A stretch of DNA of 34,912 bases from Paenibacillus xylanivorans (GTDB taxonomy: Bacteria > Bacillota > Bacilli > Paenibacillales > Paenibacillaceae): positions 124,783-159,694 of the forward strand of contig NZ_LITU01000029.1 in assembly GCF_001280595.1 (NCBI RefSeq), written 5' to 3'. This document shows, piece after piece, positions 1-10,153 of this stretch. How positions within the stretch are numbered: position 1 is the first letter of the stretch; the number at the start of each line of letters is the position of its first letter. Under the pieces are notes generated by a model. That model did not search any database. It was given only the letters and a program-made list of their open reading frames with translations, and had not been told where the DNA came from. Made by a program: the position numbers and the translations under genes.

Positions 1-1
1 T

Positions 2-589
2 ATCGTAAGTGAGGTTCACGAAGCTCTGCAGCAGTTGGGTGTTGACCGTTTCATTCTGATGGGACATTCCATCGCGGGACTTTACGGAGTGTCCTATGTG
101 AATACCTATCCGGATGAAGTTCTTGCTTTTATCGGCATCGATAGCAGCGTTCCCAATCAACCTGGCATGGATGTCAAATTGCCTTTGAAATCCTTGCAGT
201 TTCTTCAAGGATCAGGGCTGATGAGATTGCTCACAAAAGTGAGCGGTGATCCTTATAAGTCGCTTGCATTCGATGAGCATACCAAAGAACAGATGCGTTT
301 GATTTCGAGTCAAGTCTCGACCAATCCAACGATGGTGGATGAATTAAGACACCTTGGTTCCAATTTCAAAGATGGGGCACAAATGACTTACCCTCATGAT
401 CTGCCGTTGCTTCTCTTCGTTCAATCCAATAACGAGAACAATGAGCAGTGGGTCCCGCTGCATGAGGAGCAAGCCAAACAATCAGCACATGGTAAAGTGA
501 TTCCGATGGAAGGTTCACATTACCTGCATCATACGAAATTCAAAGAAATCGCCCAGGAATTCAAAGATTACATGAAACAAATCCAATAG
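2..589 (+). CDS. Alpha/beta hydrolase, 3' part of gene
   Basis: The reading frame is open to the left edge of the window, so the 5' end of the gene lies outside; the TTG at 35 is internal and is not a convincing start. The visible part carries the nucleophile elbow GHSIAG (Ser in the G-x-S-x-G position), which marks the alpha/beta hydrolase fold. A late GSHYLHH segment is the likely position of the catalytic His. No Asp is obvious in the usual acid strand (FVQSNNENN), so the acid may be a Glu or may lie elsewhere. No signal peptide can be judged. The substrate is unknown; a small esterase or lactonase is as likely as a peptidase. The gene is followed by two hairpins and is convergent with the AraC gene downstream. 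Confidence 0.8.
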   Translation: MVSEVHEALQQLGVDRFILMGHSIAGLYGVSYVNTYPDEVLAFIGIDSSVPNQPGMDVKLPLKSLQFLQGSGLMRLLTKVSGDPYKSLAFDEHTKEQMRLISSQVSTNPTMVDELRHLGSNFKDGAQMTYPHDLPLLLFVQSNNENNEQWVPLHEEQAKQSAHGKVIPMEGSHYLHHTKFKEIAQEFKDYMKQIQ

Positions 590-592
590 TAT

Positions 593-632
593 AAGCCACG
601 GTGCCGAACTCGGTAGCGTGGTTTCTTTGTTT
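593..632 (+). terminator. Terminator of the alpha/beta hydrolase gene
   Basis: AAGCCACG at 593-600 pairs with CGTGGTTT at 617-624 with one G-T pair. A small inner CCGA/TCGG pairing and a T-rich tail follow, just after the stop codon at 589. Confidence 0.6.
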
Positions 633-696
633 GTGATTCAATCGTAACAAATTCCTCAACCCAGGCATCGAAAAATGAGGCAGGTTCCGATGCGGG

Positions 697-729
697 GTTA
701 ACTCGAAAATCTCGGTTAACTATATTTTT
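697..729 (+). terminator. Second plus-strand hairpin with T-run
   Basis: GTTAAC at 697-702 and GTTAAC at 715-720 pair with each other, extended by CGA/TCG with a bulged T, followed by TATATTTTT. It probably backs up the hairpin at 593 and insulates the convergent AraC gene. Confidence 0.45.
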
Positions 730-765
730 GTATTTTGCGATAATGACGGTTTCTGGGTCGGTTTT

Positions 766-1641
766 TCACTGGGGAATCTTATTGTAACCGTAGTCTGTAT
801 TGTTTCGCTCCTGTTTCACAAACTTGCCGGGAGAAATGCCAACAATTCGGGTGAAACTGCGAATGAAATTCGCATAATCCCTGAAACCGGACTGAAAGCA
901 AGTTTCCGTTATGCTCAAACCGTCAGACAAGCAGTATTTCGCCAATTCAATACGACGCCCCAGAATGTATGAGCGTAGGGTAAGTCCCGTATGTTTTTTG
1001 AATTGGCGACTAATATGTGTGCTGTTGATATAAAACATCTTTGCAAGTTTGCTAAGCGTGATCTCCTGGGCTAGATGTTCTTCGATATAGTCCATTGTTT
1101 TACATACCAGTTCGGGCATGATGTCGGTTGGAATGGAAGTTGTTTCATGGTACGAAACGTTTATTGCAACCATCAGCTGTGCAACGACTGCATTGATTTT
1201 AACATCCGTTCCATACACATCTGAAGCCAGCAGATTCTCGAGTTCGGCAGCTAGTCGAAGAATCTGTTTCAACTGCTCCTGTTCCAGATGAACGATATTA
1301 CCTTTGCCCTTAGGACGATAATCAAAACAAGCGGATAGACTGGTTGACGGAGTAGACATTCTCCGGAGATACGTATTTTTGAGATTGATCGTAATTCGTT
1401 CGTATTCGGAATCATCCATAATATAAGAGCGGTGCATTTCCTCTGGAGAAATGACAAGCAAATCACCGGGTTCCAAATGGTAGCAGTGATTTTCGATATA
1501 AAAATTGACGTTGCCACGAAGGAAAAGGTACACCTCATAGGCATCATGTCGATGATAAGAGCTTTCCAATGGATAGGTTGTCACCCGGTGCAGATATAAG
1601 AGTTCAGGTAGGATGGGATCATACAAATAGGAACCATTCAC
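766..1641 (-). CDS. AraC-family regulator, probable xylan locus activator
   Basis: This is a two-domain AraC/XylS regulator. An N-terminal cupin-like sensor is visible in 'RHDAYEVYLFLRGNVNFYIE' and 'GDLLVISPEEMH'. The C-terminal double HTH runs over about the last 100 residues, from 'MDYIEEHLAQEITLSKLAKMF' through 'ITETCFQSGFRDYANFIRSF' to the closing 'GISPGKF' motif. The frame is open to 1686, but the GTG at 1641 has a GAGG Shine-Dalgarno 6 nt upstream, giving 291 aa; the ATG at 1653 lacks proper spacing. It is divergent from the GH43 gene. The shared intergenic region carries two direct GCAATAAA boxes 21 bp apart, which fits binding of an AraC protein to two helical turns. The same arrangement precedes xynC at 13.2 kb, so both genes are inferred targets. 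The effector is probably a xylan-derived oligosaccharide. Confidence 0.85.
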   Translation of the reverse strand: MNGSYLYDPILPELLYLHRVTTYPLESSYHRHDAYEVYLFLRGNVNFYIENHCYHLEPGDLLVISPEEMHRSYIMDDSEYERITINLKNTYLRRMSTPSTSLSACFDYRPKGKGNIVHLEQEQLKQILRLAAELENLLASDVYGTDVKINAVVAQLMVAINVSYHETTSIPTDIMPELVCKTMDYIEEHLAQEITLSKLAKMFYINSTHISRQFKKHTGLTLRSYILGRRIELAKYCLSDGLSITETCFQSGFRDYANFIRSFTRIVGISPGKFVKQERNNTDYGYNKIPQ

Positions 1642-1660
1642 AAGGCACCTCATCCTTTCA

Positions 1661-1759
1661 CGCAATAAATAGACCGTTACACGCAATAAAAATGTGGTTG
1701 GTTTACCTTAAAATGTAATCATCCTATCATGGCATGCCTATACTTGCAAACGTTTTCTT
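1661..1759 (+). promoter_or_regulatory. AraC-box/-10/cre promoter module, copy 1 (xynD promoter)
   Basis: Two direct repeats CGCAATAAA at 1661-1669 and 1682-1690 lie 21 bp apart. The second sits where a -35 would be for the -10 TAAAAT at 1709-1714, the arrangement of a class II AraC-activated promoter with no good -35 of its own. A cre-like site, TTGCAAACGTTTTCTT at 1744-1759, matches the CcpA consensus WTGNNARCGNWWWCAW at 15 of 16 positions. It lies downstream of the predicted transcription start, where CcpA would act as a roadblock. The module is repeated upstream of xynC with identical spacing of all four elements. The motifs are read directly; the regulators are inferred. Confidence 0.7.
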
Positions 1760-1842
1760 TTTTAGTATACACATATCAGAATTGGGGACAGCTTAGCATG
1801 CTCATGGAATATCATAATATTTTAAATGGAGGGAACCTGCCC

Positions 1843-3368
1843 ATGAAATTCAATTCTTCTTCAAGTGCCAGTGAACAAAAGGAATTACGTCCACAAGTTG
1901 CCTTAACGTCAAGTATCCAATCAGCGATTGGAAAAGCACCTCAAAACGGAAATCCGCTGATTGCCCACAAATTTGGAGCTGATCCCTACGCTCTGGTATT
2001 CCGTAATCGTGTCTATATGTATATGACAAGTGATACGCTGGAGTATGATATGGATGGTCTTCTCCAGAAAAACAGCTACAAATCAATCAACCGCATAACT
2101 ATCATCTCTTCAGACGATTTGCTCAACTGGACGGATCATGGTGAGGTTCTGGTTGCCGGACCACAAGGTGCAGCTCCATGGGCCACCCAATCCTGGGCGC
2201 CTGCAGCTGCGCATCAGATAATCGAGGGAAAGGATCGGTTTTTCCTATATTTCGCTAACAATGCCAGCGGTATTGGGGTATTAACTGCTCCCACTCCGGT
2301 TGACCCTGGACAGATCCGATCGGAGAAGCCCGTATCACGAGGGAGACTCCAGGGGTTGAAGAGGTGACATGGCTGTTCGATCCGGCAGTGCTGGTAGATG
2401 AAGATCACAGGGCTTATATCTATTTCGGGGGTGGAATTCCGGAAGGAAAAGCAGAGAGGCCCGACACGGCAAGAGTGATGCGATTGGGAGAGGATATGAC
2501 CAGTGTAATAGGGCGTGCCAAGGTTATTCCTGCACCATACATGTTCGAGGATGCAGGCATACATAAATTTAACAATACCTACTACTTTACGTACTGCTCA
2601 AACTTTTATGAGGGTGACCGACCAGTAGGCAGTCCTCCGCCAGGAGAGATTGCTTATATGACAAGCAGCCAGCCGATGGGACCATGGACGTACAGAGGAT
2701 GCATCCTCAAAAATCCGGGGCACTTCTTTGGTGTTGATGGTAACAATCATCATGCCATATTTCAATTTGCGGATTACTGGTACATTGCCTATCACGCACA
2801 GACGTTATCCCAAGCCATGGATGCTCCCGAAGGCTATCGTTCCACACATCTGAATCGAATTAACTTCGACACGGCCGATGGGCACATTCATGAGGTGTGC
2901 GCAGATGTTCAGGGGGTTGCTCAGGTAAAGTTCTTTGACCCTTTTGAGGGAGTAACTGCGGCGACCATGGGATGGAGTGCAGGAGTGAAGACCGAGAAAT
3001 TAAACTTGGATGACTCTGTATCTTCCATTGAATCGGAAGTTGTAATTACAGCAGATATGGGAAGTGGCAGCTGGATCGCTCTATCGAAGGTTGATTTTGG
3101 TCATGAAGGAGCAGCAAGCTTCTCAGCAACGATATCCAATGGCGGGGGTGATGGGGTGTTGGAACTTCGTCTGGATCAACCTGACGGACAATTAATCGGG
3201 CAGTTTCTCGTCGTGGCATCCGATGTAAACCATCCGTGGCTGGATTATTCGACCTCCGTTTCAAATGCCCAGGGTATTCATGATTTATATATTGTAGTTA
3301 ATGGAAGTGAGAGCGGAAAGCCGGACATCAGCATCAGACAATGGAAATTTGAAACAGGTGAAGCTTAG
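1843..3368 (+). pseudogene. xynD: GH43 (XynD-like) arabinoxylan arabinofuranohydrolase with CBM6, frameshifted
   Basis: The product would remove arabinose from arabinoxylan. The two reading frames (1843-2367 and 2364-3368) together match B. subtilis XynD from end to end. The likely catalytic residues are Asp47 in GADPYAL, Asp in FDPAVLVD and Glu in FEDAGIHK. NNHHAIF and YWYIAYHAQT are family blocks. The last 130 residues resemble a CBM6 (GSGSWIALSKVDFG, LRLDQPDGQLIG, GIHDLYIVVNG). ATG 1843 has GGAGGG 9 nt upstream. Near 2302-2304 one base appears to be missing: 'PTPV' in the first frame should continue as 'GPWTDPIGEA' in the second. The upstream frame therefore ends at 2367 and the downstream half has no ribosome start other than GTG 2364. 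There is no signal peptide, unlike secreted XynD, which suggests an intracellular enzyme. The frameshift could be real decay or a sequence error. Confidence 0.85.
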
Positions 3369-3376
3369 CATGTCCC

Positions 3377-3412
3377 TACTGCGCCGGAGAAGAGCCCCTG
3401 CGCAGTAATTTT
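3377..3412 (+). terminator. Terminator after the GH43 gene
   Basis: TACTGCGC at 3377-3384 pairs perfectly with GCGCAGTA at 3400-3407, followed by ATTTTGTTG. It lies between convergent genes and is oriented for the GH43 transcript. Confidence 0.55.
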
Positions 3413-3441
3413 GTTGTCAAATGGAGACTTTCACAAGTGTA

Positions 3442-4303
3442 TTATGAATGAGAAGTGACGGATTTACGATAAGCGCGCGGTGTACAACCGACCATTTGCC
3501 TGAATTGTCTGGAGAAATGCTCCACATTCCGATAACCGCAAAGTTCACTGATGTCTGAGATTCTGGATTGTCCATGGATAAGTCTTTCTTTGGCAAGACG
3601 AATTCTGGATTGGATTACATCTTCCATACATGAGATGCCAAATGTAGTTTTGTATAACGATTGCAGATAGCCTGGACTAAGATGAACACAATCAGCCATG
3701 ACAGTAACGCTCCATTCTTGGCCCGGATTATGGTTAATGCTCTTGCGCAGATCCAAAAGATCCTGATAATGAAGCGTGTTAACGGCGGACTGAGAGGCTT
3801 CGAGAAGCTTGTTAAACATAATTCGAAACAAATAATCAATAGAGAGCTCACGGTAATCACACGAAAGAAAATTTTCGGTAGCCAGCAATTGAAATAATTG
3901 ATGACAATAGCCGGGGTCCGGAAGAGGAATGGGTGTGCCCAGCGGAAGAGCTGTCTCCAGTACATACGATTCATCCGAGAGAAATCGTACCCAATCATTT
4001 ACGTATTGATCCGAGCACGCACGATACATGATTTTCTGATGAGGAGGATAAAGGACGGCACAATTGGCAGGATACGCTTTTATCTCGCCATTCACCCAGA
4101 ATTCCGCCGGAGTCTGTGTGAGAATGAGGTCGGGGAATTGCATCCGCTGCTGCGTCGCAGCAACTCCGAATATGCCATAGGAGAACGAGTTGTTTGCACC
4201 CGTACTGCGTTATCGGCATTGTCCGAGCAGCAATTTGCTGTGGTGCTCGTGAGTACCGGAGGATATGCGGCTGCAGGTTTATGGGTATGTCACCATATTC
4301 GTG
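3442..4303 (-). pseudogene. AraC-family regulator with decayed 5' end
   Basis: The intact part (ATG at 4143 to the stop at 3442) encodes a sensor segment (FPDLILTQTPAEFWVNGEIK, YPPHQKIMYRA) and a full AraC double HTH ending in GCTPRAYRKS. The N-terminus is not in one frame. Reading the minus strand, HEYGDIPINLQPHILR (from about 4303) is in one frame, THEHHSKLLLGQC (about 4255-4217) in a second, DNA (about 4215-4207) in a third, and TGANNSFSYGIFGV onward returns to the second, which joins the intact frame through a stop at about 4211. That is at least three indels within 60 bp. No start codon lies in the first frame. ATG 4143 has no Shine-Dalgarno, and starting there would drop part of the sensor domain. 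The gene also abuts a truncated GH8 gene, suggesting a deletion between them. Confidence 0.75.
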
Positions 4304-5171
4304 ACTGCTCCACTTGCCAGTGATCCTTACGGTACCATTCCCAGTCGAGGGCTATATTGGCCGCAACCCGGTAAGCATCACTGTAAAAGTGTCTGAAATC
4401 TCCATGACGTTGTGGCGGAGCGGGTGTCCCGTCAAAATTCGCATATTCAGGTGAGAGCCCGGTTAACGGATGACAAGCTATGTGCAGATAAGATCGGCTT
4501 TCTGCCGCTGCCTCTCTCCAGAAGGCTTGATCCCCTTCATTCGCATGTTTGGCGAACAGTTCATAAAAATGGGGCAGATGATAGGACGGGGCACTAAACG
4601 GTGATTCCGGTATGAATTTGATTAATTTCGTTTCCGGATCCCACATCGGATCGCCTTCGCCATGTTCTCCTTGATGCAGGCATGCATGTAATATTGTTCT
4701 CGCTTGCTCAGCATAATCATATGGCGCAGCTCCATCCCCCCAGCGGTTGGAGGCAAAGAAAAGGGCCATCGCAAAAAATTCTTCTCCGTCCGGTGCTGGG
4801 CCTTGCGATATTCGTGTGCCATCAGGTTTGCAATGCCATGCAAAATAATCCTTGTATCGACCTTCCGCATGCTGCATGAATGTTTTCGAGAAATTCCAGA
4901 GTCGATCGAACTCTTCTTTTTTGTTCATTTGCACAGCCATCATCATGCCGTAAGACATGCCTTCGGAACGCACATCGAGATTACCAGTGTCAAGCATGTA
5001 TCCTTTGTCCTCACCCATGGGGTGGTATATTCGGGTTTCCGGGTCACCGTAGAACAGCTCGGTCCAAGTGTCCTCGATTCTTGCATTGATTTCCTCATCC
5101 GTATAACCGAGTTCCAAAAACATATTTCGGTATTCAGAAGTGGTGTAAGCGCCTTCAGTAGTGTGAGTCAA
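4290..5171 (-). CDS. GH8 reducing-end xylose-releasing exo-oligoxylanase, C-terminally truncated
   Basis: Residues 1-293 follow Bacillus halodurans Rex (GH8) closely: LLDTGNLDVR-type and EGMSYGMMMAVQM blocks, GPAPDGEEFFA, LIKFIPE, SYHLPHFYELFA and FYSDAYRVAANIALD. Glu70 in SEGMSYG matches the general acid and Asp265 in YSDAYR the general base. Rex removes xylose from the reducing end of xylo-oligosaccharides in the cytoplasm, and no signal peptide is seen here. The family protein is about 390 aa. This one stops after WQVEQSRIW, about 95 residues short, losing the last helices of the (alpha/alpha)6 barrel. The stop at 4290 lies against the start of the AraC remnant. TTG 5171 is the start, with AAGGAGG 8 nt upstream. 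Both catalytic residues remain, but the fold is probably unstable. Confidence 0.85.
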   Translation of the reverse strand: MTHTTEGAYTTSEYRNMFLELGYTDEEINARIEDTWTELFYGDPETRIYHPMGEDKGYMLDTGNLDVRSEGMSYGMMMAVQMNKKEEFDRLWNFSKTFMQHAEGRYKDYFAWHCKPDGTRISQGPAPDGEEFFAMALFFASNRWGDGAAPYDYAEQARTILHACLHQGEHGEGDPMWDPETKLIKFIPESPFSAPSYHLPHFYELFAKHANEGDQAFWREAAAESRSYLHIACHPLTGLSPEYANFDGTPAPPQRHGDFRHFYSDAYRVAANIALDWEWYRKDHWQVEQSRIW

Positions 5172-5189
5172 ATTCGGTGCCTCCTTATA

Positions 5190-5225
5190 GTCAATCGTCC
5201 TTGCTAAAGTATATCATGCGGGCTG
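5190..5225 (-). promoter_or_regulatory. Possible extended -10 promoter for the GH8 gene
   Basis: On the minus strand TGATATACT provides a TG-extended -10 (TATACT) shortly before the AAGGAGG of the GH8 gene. No -35 at standard spacing is seen (TTGATA is only 14 bp upstream). Confidence 0.3.
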
Positions 5226-5446
5226 TTTATCAAATTAAAGCTTTATCTTAAAAAATTACAGTATTTTTGCCCGATCTATTGGCATGAAGAAAAATATACG
5301 CAATGATGAAATGGTGTCACATTGAAATATACATATCATGAAAGAGTACTGATTGGCTGGATTACGTCATTTTCTTTCCATATTTGAATGTTAAAATGAA
5401 TTATAGCCCTAAAAGTTGTATCGAATATGAATATGGGAGGAACACA

Positions 5447-7693
5447 ATGACAGAAGCAAATCAGAATCATCAACGCATGTGGTACAGCAAACCTGCCAAA
5501 GTATGGAACGAGGCTCTGCCAATTGGAAATGGTCGCCTTGGTGCAATGATATTTGGAGGCGTAGCCGAGGAACGCTTGCAGTTGAATGAGGATTCCATGT
5601 GGTACGGTGGAGCTCGTGATCGTAACAATGAAGATGCACTCCCTAATCTGCCTCGTATCCGCAAGTTCATTATGGAAGGGAAACTTCGGGAGGCTGAAGA
5701 GCTTGCTTCCATGACGATGGCGGGACTTCCAGAAGCGCAGCGACATTATTTGCCACTTGGGGAACTGCAGTTATCGTTAAGCCATCATCATGGTCCGGTC
5801 GAGGATTATGTACGGGAGCTTGATTTGGACCGGGGCGTTTCAAGGGTAAGCTATCGGGTTAACAACATCCGTTATTCACGTGAGCTGTTTGCCAGCCACC
5901 CGGATCAGGCCATCATACTTCGAATCTCCGCGGATACGAAGAATGCAGTATCGATAAAAGCCCGATTCAACCGACAGAATTGGAGGTATATGGAGAAAAC
6001 AAAGAAGTGGGATCAGAGCGGTCTGATCATGCTTGGTGAATGCGGTGGTAAAGAGGGTAGTTCTTTTGCCGCTGTTATGAAAGCGGTACCAAACGAAGGT
6101 TCCTGCCGCCTTCTGGGCGAGTACCTGCTGGTGGAGGGCGCGACCTCGGTCACACTGATGCTTGCTGCGGGAACGACTTTCCGTCAGGAAGATCCGGAGT
6201 TACACTGTAAACTTCTCCTGAAAGAGCTTGGCCGGATTCCTTATGATACGCTGCTTGCAAGGCACACAACGGATTATGGTGAACTGTACAACAGAGTAGC
6301 ATTGGATCTGACAAAGAGCACTGATCGTAATAATCTTCCAACTGACAAAAGATTAGAAGAGTTCCAAAAGGGATCAGAGGACCCGGGATTGATCGAGACC
6401 TATTTTCAGTATGGCCGTTATCTGCTCATTTCCTCCAGCAGGCCAGGCTCTTTGCCTGCAAATCTTCAAGGGGTATGGAATGACAGTTTTACACCGCCAT
6501 GGGATAGTAAATTTACGATCAACATTAACGCACAAATGAATTACTGGCTGGCCGAAAACTGCAATCTAGCAGAGTGTCACGAGCCATTGTTCGATCTAAT
6601 TGAGAGAATGCGGGAGCCGGGCCGAGTTACGGCACGGGTTATGTATGATTGCCGAGGGTTTACGGCACATCACAATACGGATATTTGGGCAGACACAGCG
6701 CCTCAGGATACCTATCTTCCAGCTTCGTTCTGGCCGATGGGCGCAGCTTGGTTATGCTTACATTTGTGGGAGCATTATCGCTATAGTCAGAATCGCGTTT
6801 TTTTGGAACAGGCCTATGAAACCATGAAGGAATCGGCCGAATTTCTCCTGGACTATCTGATCGAGGATGCAGAAGGCCGTCTGATTACATGTCCATCCGT
6901 CTCTCCTGAGAACAGCTATAAGCTGCCTAGTGGCGAGATCGGGGTGCTTTGCGCTGGAGCTTCAATGGACTTTCAGATCATCGAAGCACTGTTCAACGCT
7001 TGTATCCGCAGTGCCGAGTTGATTGGAAGAGACCATTCATTCAGGAAAGAACTCGCTGATACCCTGAAGCGAATCCCGAAGCCGGAGATCGGCAAGAACG
7101 GCCAAATTCAGGAGTGGATGGAGGATTATGAAGAAGTGGAACCAGGCCATCGGCACATCTCGCATCTATTCGGGCTGTATCCTGGAGAATGTTTCACTCC
7201 AGCACAAACGCCGGAATTGGCGAAGGCTGCACGGATCACGCTGGAGCGCAGATTGGAAAATGGCGGTGGACACACGGGCTGGAGCCGGGCCTGGATCATT
7301 CATTTCTGGGCACGCCTTGAGGATGGGGAGATGGCTTACGAAAATGTCAGGGCTCTGTTGGAGCACTCAACGTTGCCTAATCTTTTTGACAATCACCCGC
7401 CGTTTCAGATTGACGGCAACTTTGGTGGAGCATCGGGAATTGCCGAGATGTTACTGCAGAGTCACACTGACGTGATTCGGCTTCTGCCTGCTGTACCTGT
7501 CCAGTGGCATGAAGGGAGTGTTAGAGGCCTCAGAGCCCGAGGCGGATATACACTCGATTTCTCCTGGAAGATGGGGGAGGTGACTACAGTAACAATAAAA
7601 AGTACAAACACTGGTGTTTGTCAGTTGCAAGGCCCTGGTCTCAAGCCCATTTCCTTCAATGCAGAGGCTGGACAGTCCTATACTTTCACCTGA
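5447..7693 (+). CDS. GH95 glycosidase, predicted alpha-L-galactosidase or alpha-L-fucosidase
   Basis: This 748-residue protein covers the whole GH95 fold. It has an N-terminal beta domain ([37 protein letters not shown]), an (alpha/alpha)6 barrel ([82 protein letters not shown]) and a C-terminal beta domain. By the family pattern, Asn359/Asn361 (T-I-N-I-N) and Asp656 (DGNFGG) form the base apparatus and Glu488 (SPENS) is the acid. Thr357, two residues before Asn359, is where fucosidases usually have His; Thr there is associated with alpha-L-galactosidases acting on xylan side chains, as I recall the literature. ATG 5447 has GGGAGG 6 nt upstream; the frame is open back to 5384 without a better start. 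There is no signal peptide. The gene is intact, unlike its neighbours. Confidence 0.88.
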   Translation: MTEANQNHQRMWYSKPAKVWNEALPIGNGRLGAMIFGGVAEERLQLNEDSMWYGGARDRNNEDALPNLPRIRKFIMEGKLREAEELASMTMAGLPEAQRHYLPLGELQLSLSHHHGPVEDYVRELDLDRGVSRVSYRVNNIRYSRELFASHPDQAIILRISADTKNAVSIKARFNRQNWRYMEKTKKWDQSGLIMLGECGGKEGSSFAAVMKAVPNEGSCRLLGEYLLVEGATSVTLMLAAGTTFRQEDPELHCKLLLKELGRIPYDTLLARHTTDYGELYNRVALDLTKSTDRNNLPTDKRLEEFQKGSEDPGLIETYFQYGRYLLISSSRPGSLPANLQGVWNDSFTPPWDSKFTININAQMNYWLAENCNLAECHEPLFDLIERMREPGRVTARVMYDCRGFTAHHNTDIWADTAPQDTYLPASFWPMGAAWLCLHLWEHYRYSQNRVFLEQAYETMKESAEFLLDYLIEDAEGRLITCPSVSPENSYKLPSGEIGVLCAGASMDFQIIEALFNACIRSAELIGRDHSFRKELADTLKRIPKPEIGKNGQIQEWMEDYEEVEPGHRHISHLFGLYPGECFTPAQTPELAKAARITLERRLENGGGHTGWSRAWIIHFWARLEDGEMAYENVRALLEHSTLPNLFDNHPPFQIDGNFGGASGIAEMLLQSHTDVIRLLPAVPVQWHEGSVRGLRARGGYTLDFSWKMGEVTTVTIKSTNTGVCQLQGPGLKPISFNAEAGQSYTFT

Positions 7694-7824
7694 CGAATTG
7701 ACATTCAAAATTGGCTGCCAGAAGGCTGGGTATTGGAATACAAACTATACTTTGTCAGGTAAAGACATAGCATTTAACAGGTTGTCTACTTTACGTGCGA
7801 GCGTTAGATTTTAAGTTAATAAAG

Positions 7825-7880
7825 TATAATAGACATCTGTTAGCATACGATGTTACTCTCATTTATCCGGGAAGGGATGA
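7825..7880 (+). promoter_or_regulatory. Possible -10 and ribosome binding site before the SGNH esterase gene
   Basis: A perfect TATAAT lies at 7825-7830 with no good -35, so it may depend on an activator. GGGAAGGGATGA precedes ATG 7887. The rest of the 193-bp gap after the GH95 gene shows nothing I can name. Confidence 0.35.
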
Positions 7881-7886
7881 TTTTTC

Positions 7887-9100
7887 ATGCAAGACATGAG
7901 TGAGACATCCTTGAACTTCGAGTCGCAAGCTTATCGTGATCTAATTGCAAAATCGCTGCTGCATAAAGGTCATAATGCCAGACTGAAGAAGGCTATCGAG
8001 AAAACAAAACGAGGGGAGCCTGTAACGATAGCATACATCGGTGGATCGATTACTCAAGGTGCCGGGGCGGAACCGATTCATATGAATTGTTATGCATATC
8101 AATCCTTTCACCTTTTCAAGAAAATGTTCGCTCCAACAAGTAACAGCTCACTACGTTTTATTAAAGCCGGGTTAGGCGGAACACCTTCCGAGCTTGGTGT
8201 AATCCGCTATCATCGAGATGTACTTAGAGAAGGGGGAAGTCAAGCCAGATATAGTCATTGTGGAGTTCGCCGTGAACGATGCCGATGATGAAACCGAAGG
8301 AACTTGTTATGAGAGCCTTGTGCTGCAAGCGCTAAGAGCTGACTATGATCCTGCTGTCATTCTGCTATTCAGTGTATTTAAGAACGACTGGAATCTGCAG
8401 GATCGGCTGGCACCTGTAGGTTGGCACTACAACCTCCCGATGGTAAGTGTAAAAGATGCTGTTGTAGAACAATTTCAACTTCCTCCTGAGGAAGGAAGAC
8501 TCATCTCCAAAGAGCAATACTTCCATGACATCTATCATCCGACCAGCCGGGCATCTCATCATGGCCGACTGTCTGGGCTGGCTGTTTGAGGTAACGGATC
8601 GTTCTGACCTGGATCAAGGAAAGGATATGATTAATAAATCACCACTAATCGGAAATGCATTTGTGGATGTGAAGCTGCTGGACCGACTGAATGGCGAGAG
8701 CGTCGCCCGCATCGATGTGGGAGGTTTTGGAGAAACGGATACGGATCTGCAAATGGCTGAGATGGATGATGATCCATACGGCACTCCTCATTTTCCTAAT
8801 AACTGGATGTATTCCAGAGAGAGCGGGAGTCAAGCTGGCAGCTTCAAGATGATTCTGCGGAGCAAGCGGCTTATTCTGGTTTTCAAGGATACTGCAAGTG
8901 ATGAGTTTGGTATCGCAAATATATGTGTGGACGGGGAGATGGTCCATAAAGCTGACCCGCATCAAATCAATTGGACGCATTGTCATGTGCTGCTCCTGTT
9001 CGATGAGAAGGAGTCCAGCGAGCATATCATTGAGATTGGAATGGCTGAAGGTCACGAGGACAAATCGTTTACGATATTGGGCTTTGGTTATGTCGATTAA
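7887..9100 (+). pseudogene. SGNH/GDSL hydrolase (probable xylan side-chain esterase), two frameshifts
   Basis: Three frames join into one SGNH-type protein of about 400 aa. Frame one (7887 to about 8233) has block I YIGGSITQGAG with nucleophile Ser54 and block II AGLGGTPSELGVIRYHRDVL. Frame two (about 8234-8545) has block III VIVEFAVNDADDE and block V HDIYHPT. Frame three (about 8548-9100) resumes with AGHLIMADCLGWLFE and a beta-rich C-terminal domain. The first break is in a run of five G at 8231-8235, where one G too many turns 'REGEVKPD' out of frame. The second, near 8545, breaks the HPTxxGH catalytic His motif and needs one extra or two missing bases. The first frame ends at 8288. There is no signal peptide. 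In context the intact ancestor probably removed ester groups from imported oligosaccharides. The breaks could be decay or sequence error. Confidence 0.8.
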
Positions 9101-9142
9101 CAACGGCATCTGGCTCAATAGAAGCTTGAGATGCAAGTGTAG

Positions 9143-9925
<783 letters not shown>

Positions 9926-10007
9926 TTTTGATCTCTTGCATATTTGATTGGATGTACATTCCACCACATAGAGACTGTGGATCACTTAACTTAGTGAAAC
10001 ATGATTT

Positions 10008-10044
10008 AAACGGTTAGACTCTATCCTGTCAAACCGTTTTTTTT
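10008..10044 (+). terminator. Terminator at the end of the xylan gene block
   Basis: AAACGGTT at 10008-10015 pairs with AACCGTTT at 10032-10039 and runs into eight T (10037-10044). Confidence 0.75.
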
Positions 10045-10097
10045 GTTGTCTGACCATTCGGGGATCAGGTGATCCGAATTTTGATTAGGTTTGCCAT

Positions 10098-10149
10098 TTG
10101 ACATCCACATCACTATATCGTAATATTACAATATAACGTTTTAGGAGGA
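10098..10149 (+). promoter_or_regulatory. Promoter and ArsR-type operator of the arsR-cdr operon
   Basis: A perfect -35 TTGACA (10098-10103), a 17-bp spacer and a -10 TAATAT (10121-10126) are visible. A dyad with GTAATATTAC at its centre (10120-10129) extends to 10114-10135 with 10 of 11 pairs matching, so it covers the -10. That is the expected place for an autorepressing ArsR-family protein. AGGAGGA at 10143-10149 is the ribosome binding site. Confidence 0.7.
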
Positions 10150-10153
10150 ATAA

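Noticed and set aside
4622..5207. Plus-strand open frames opposite the GH8 gene
   Set aside because: They mirror the GH8 coding frame and lack start signals and recognisable motifs.
5282..5312. Third copy of the AraC boxes before the GH95 gene
   Set aside because: GCAATGATG at 5300 resembles one box, but the partner (GCATGAAG) is at 18 bp, not 21, and no matching core or cre follows.
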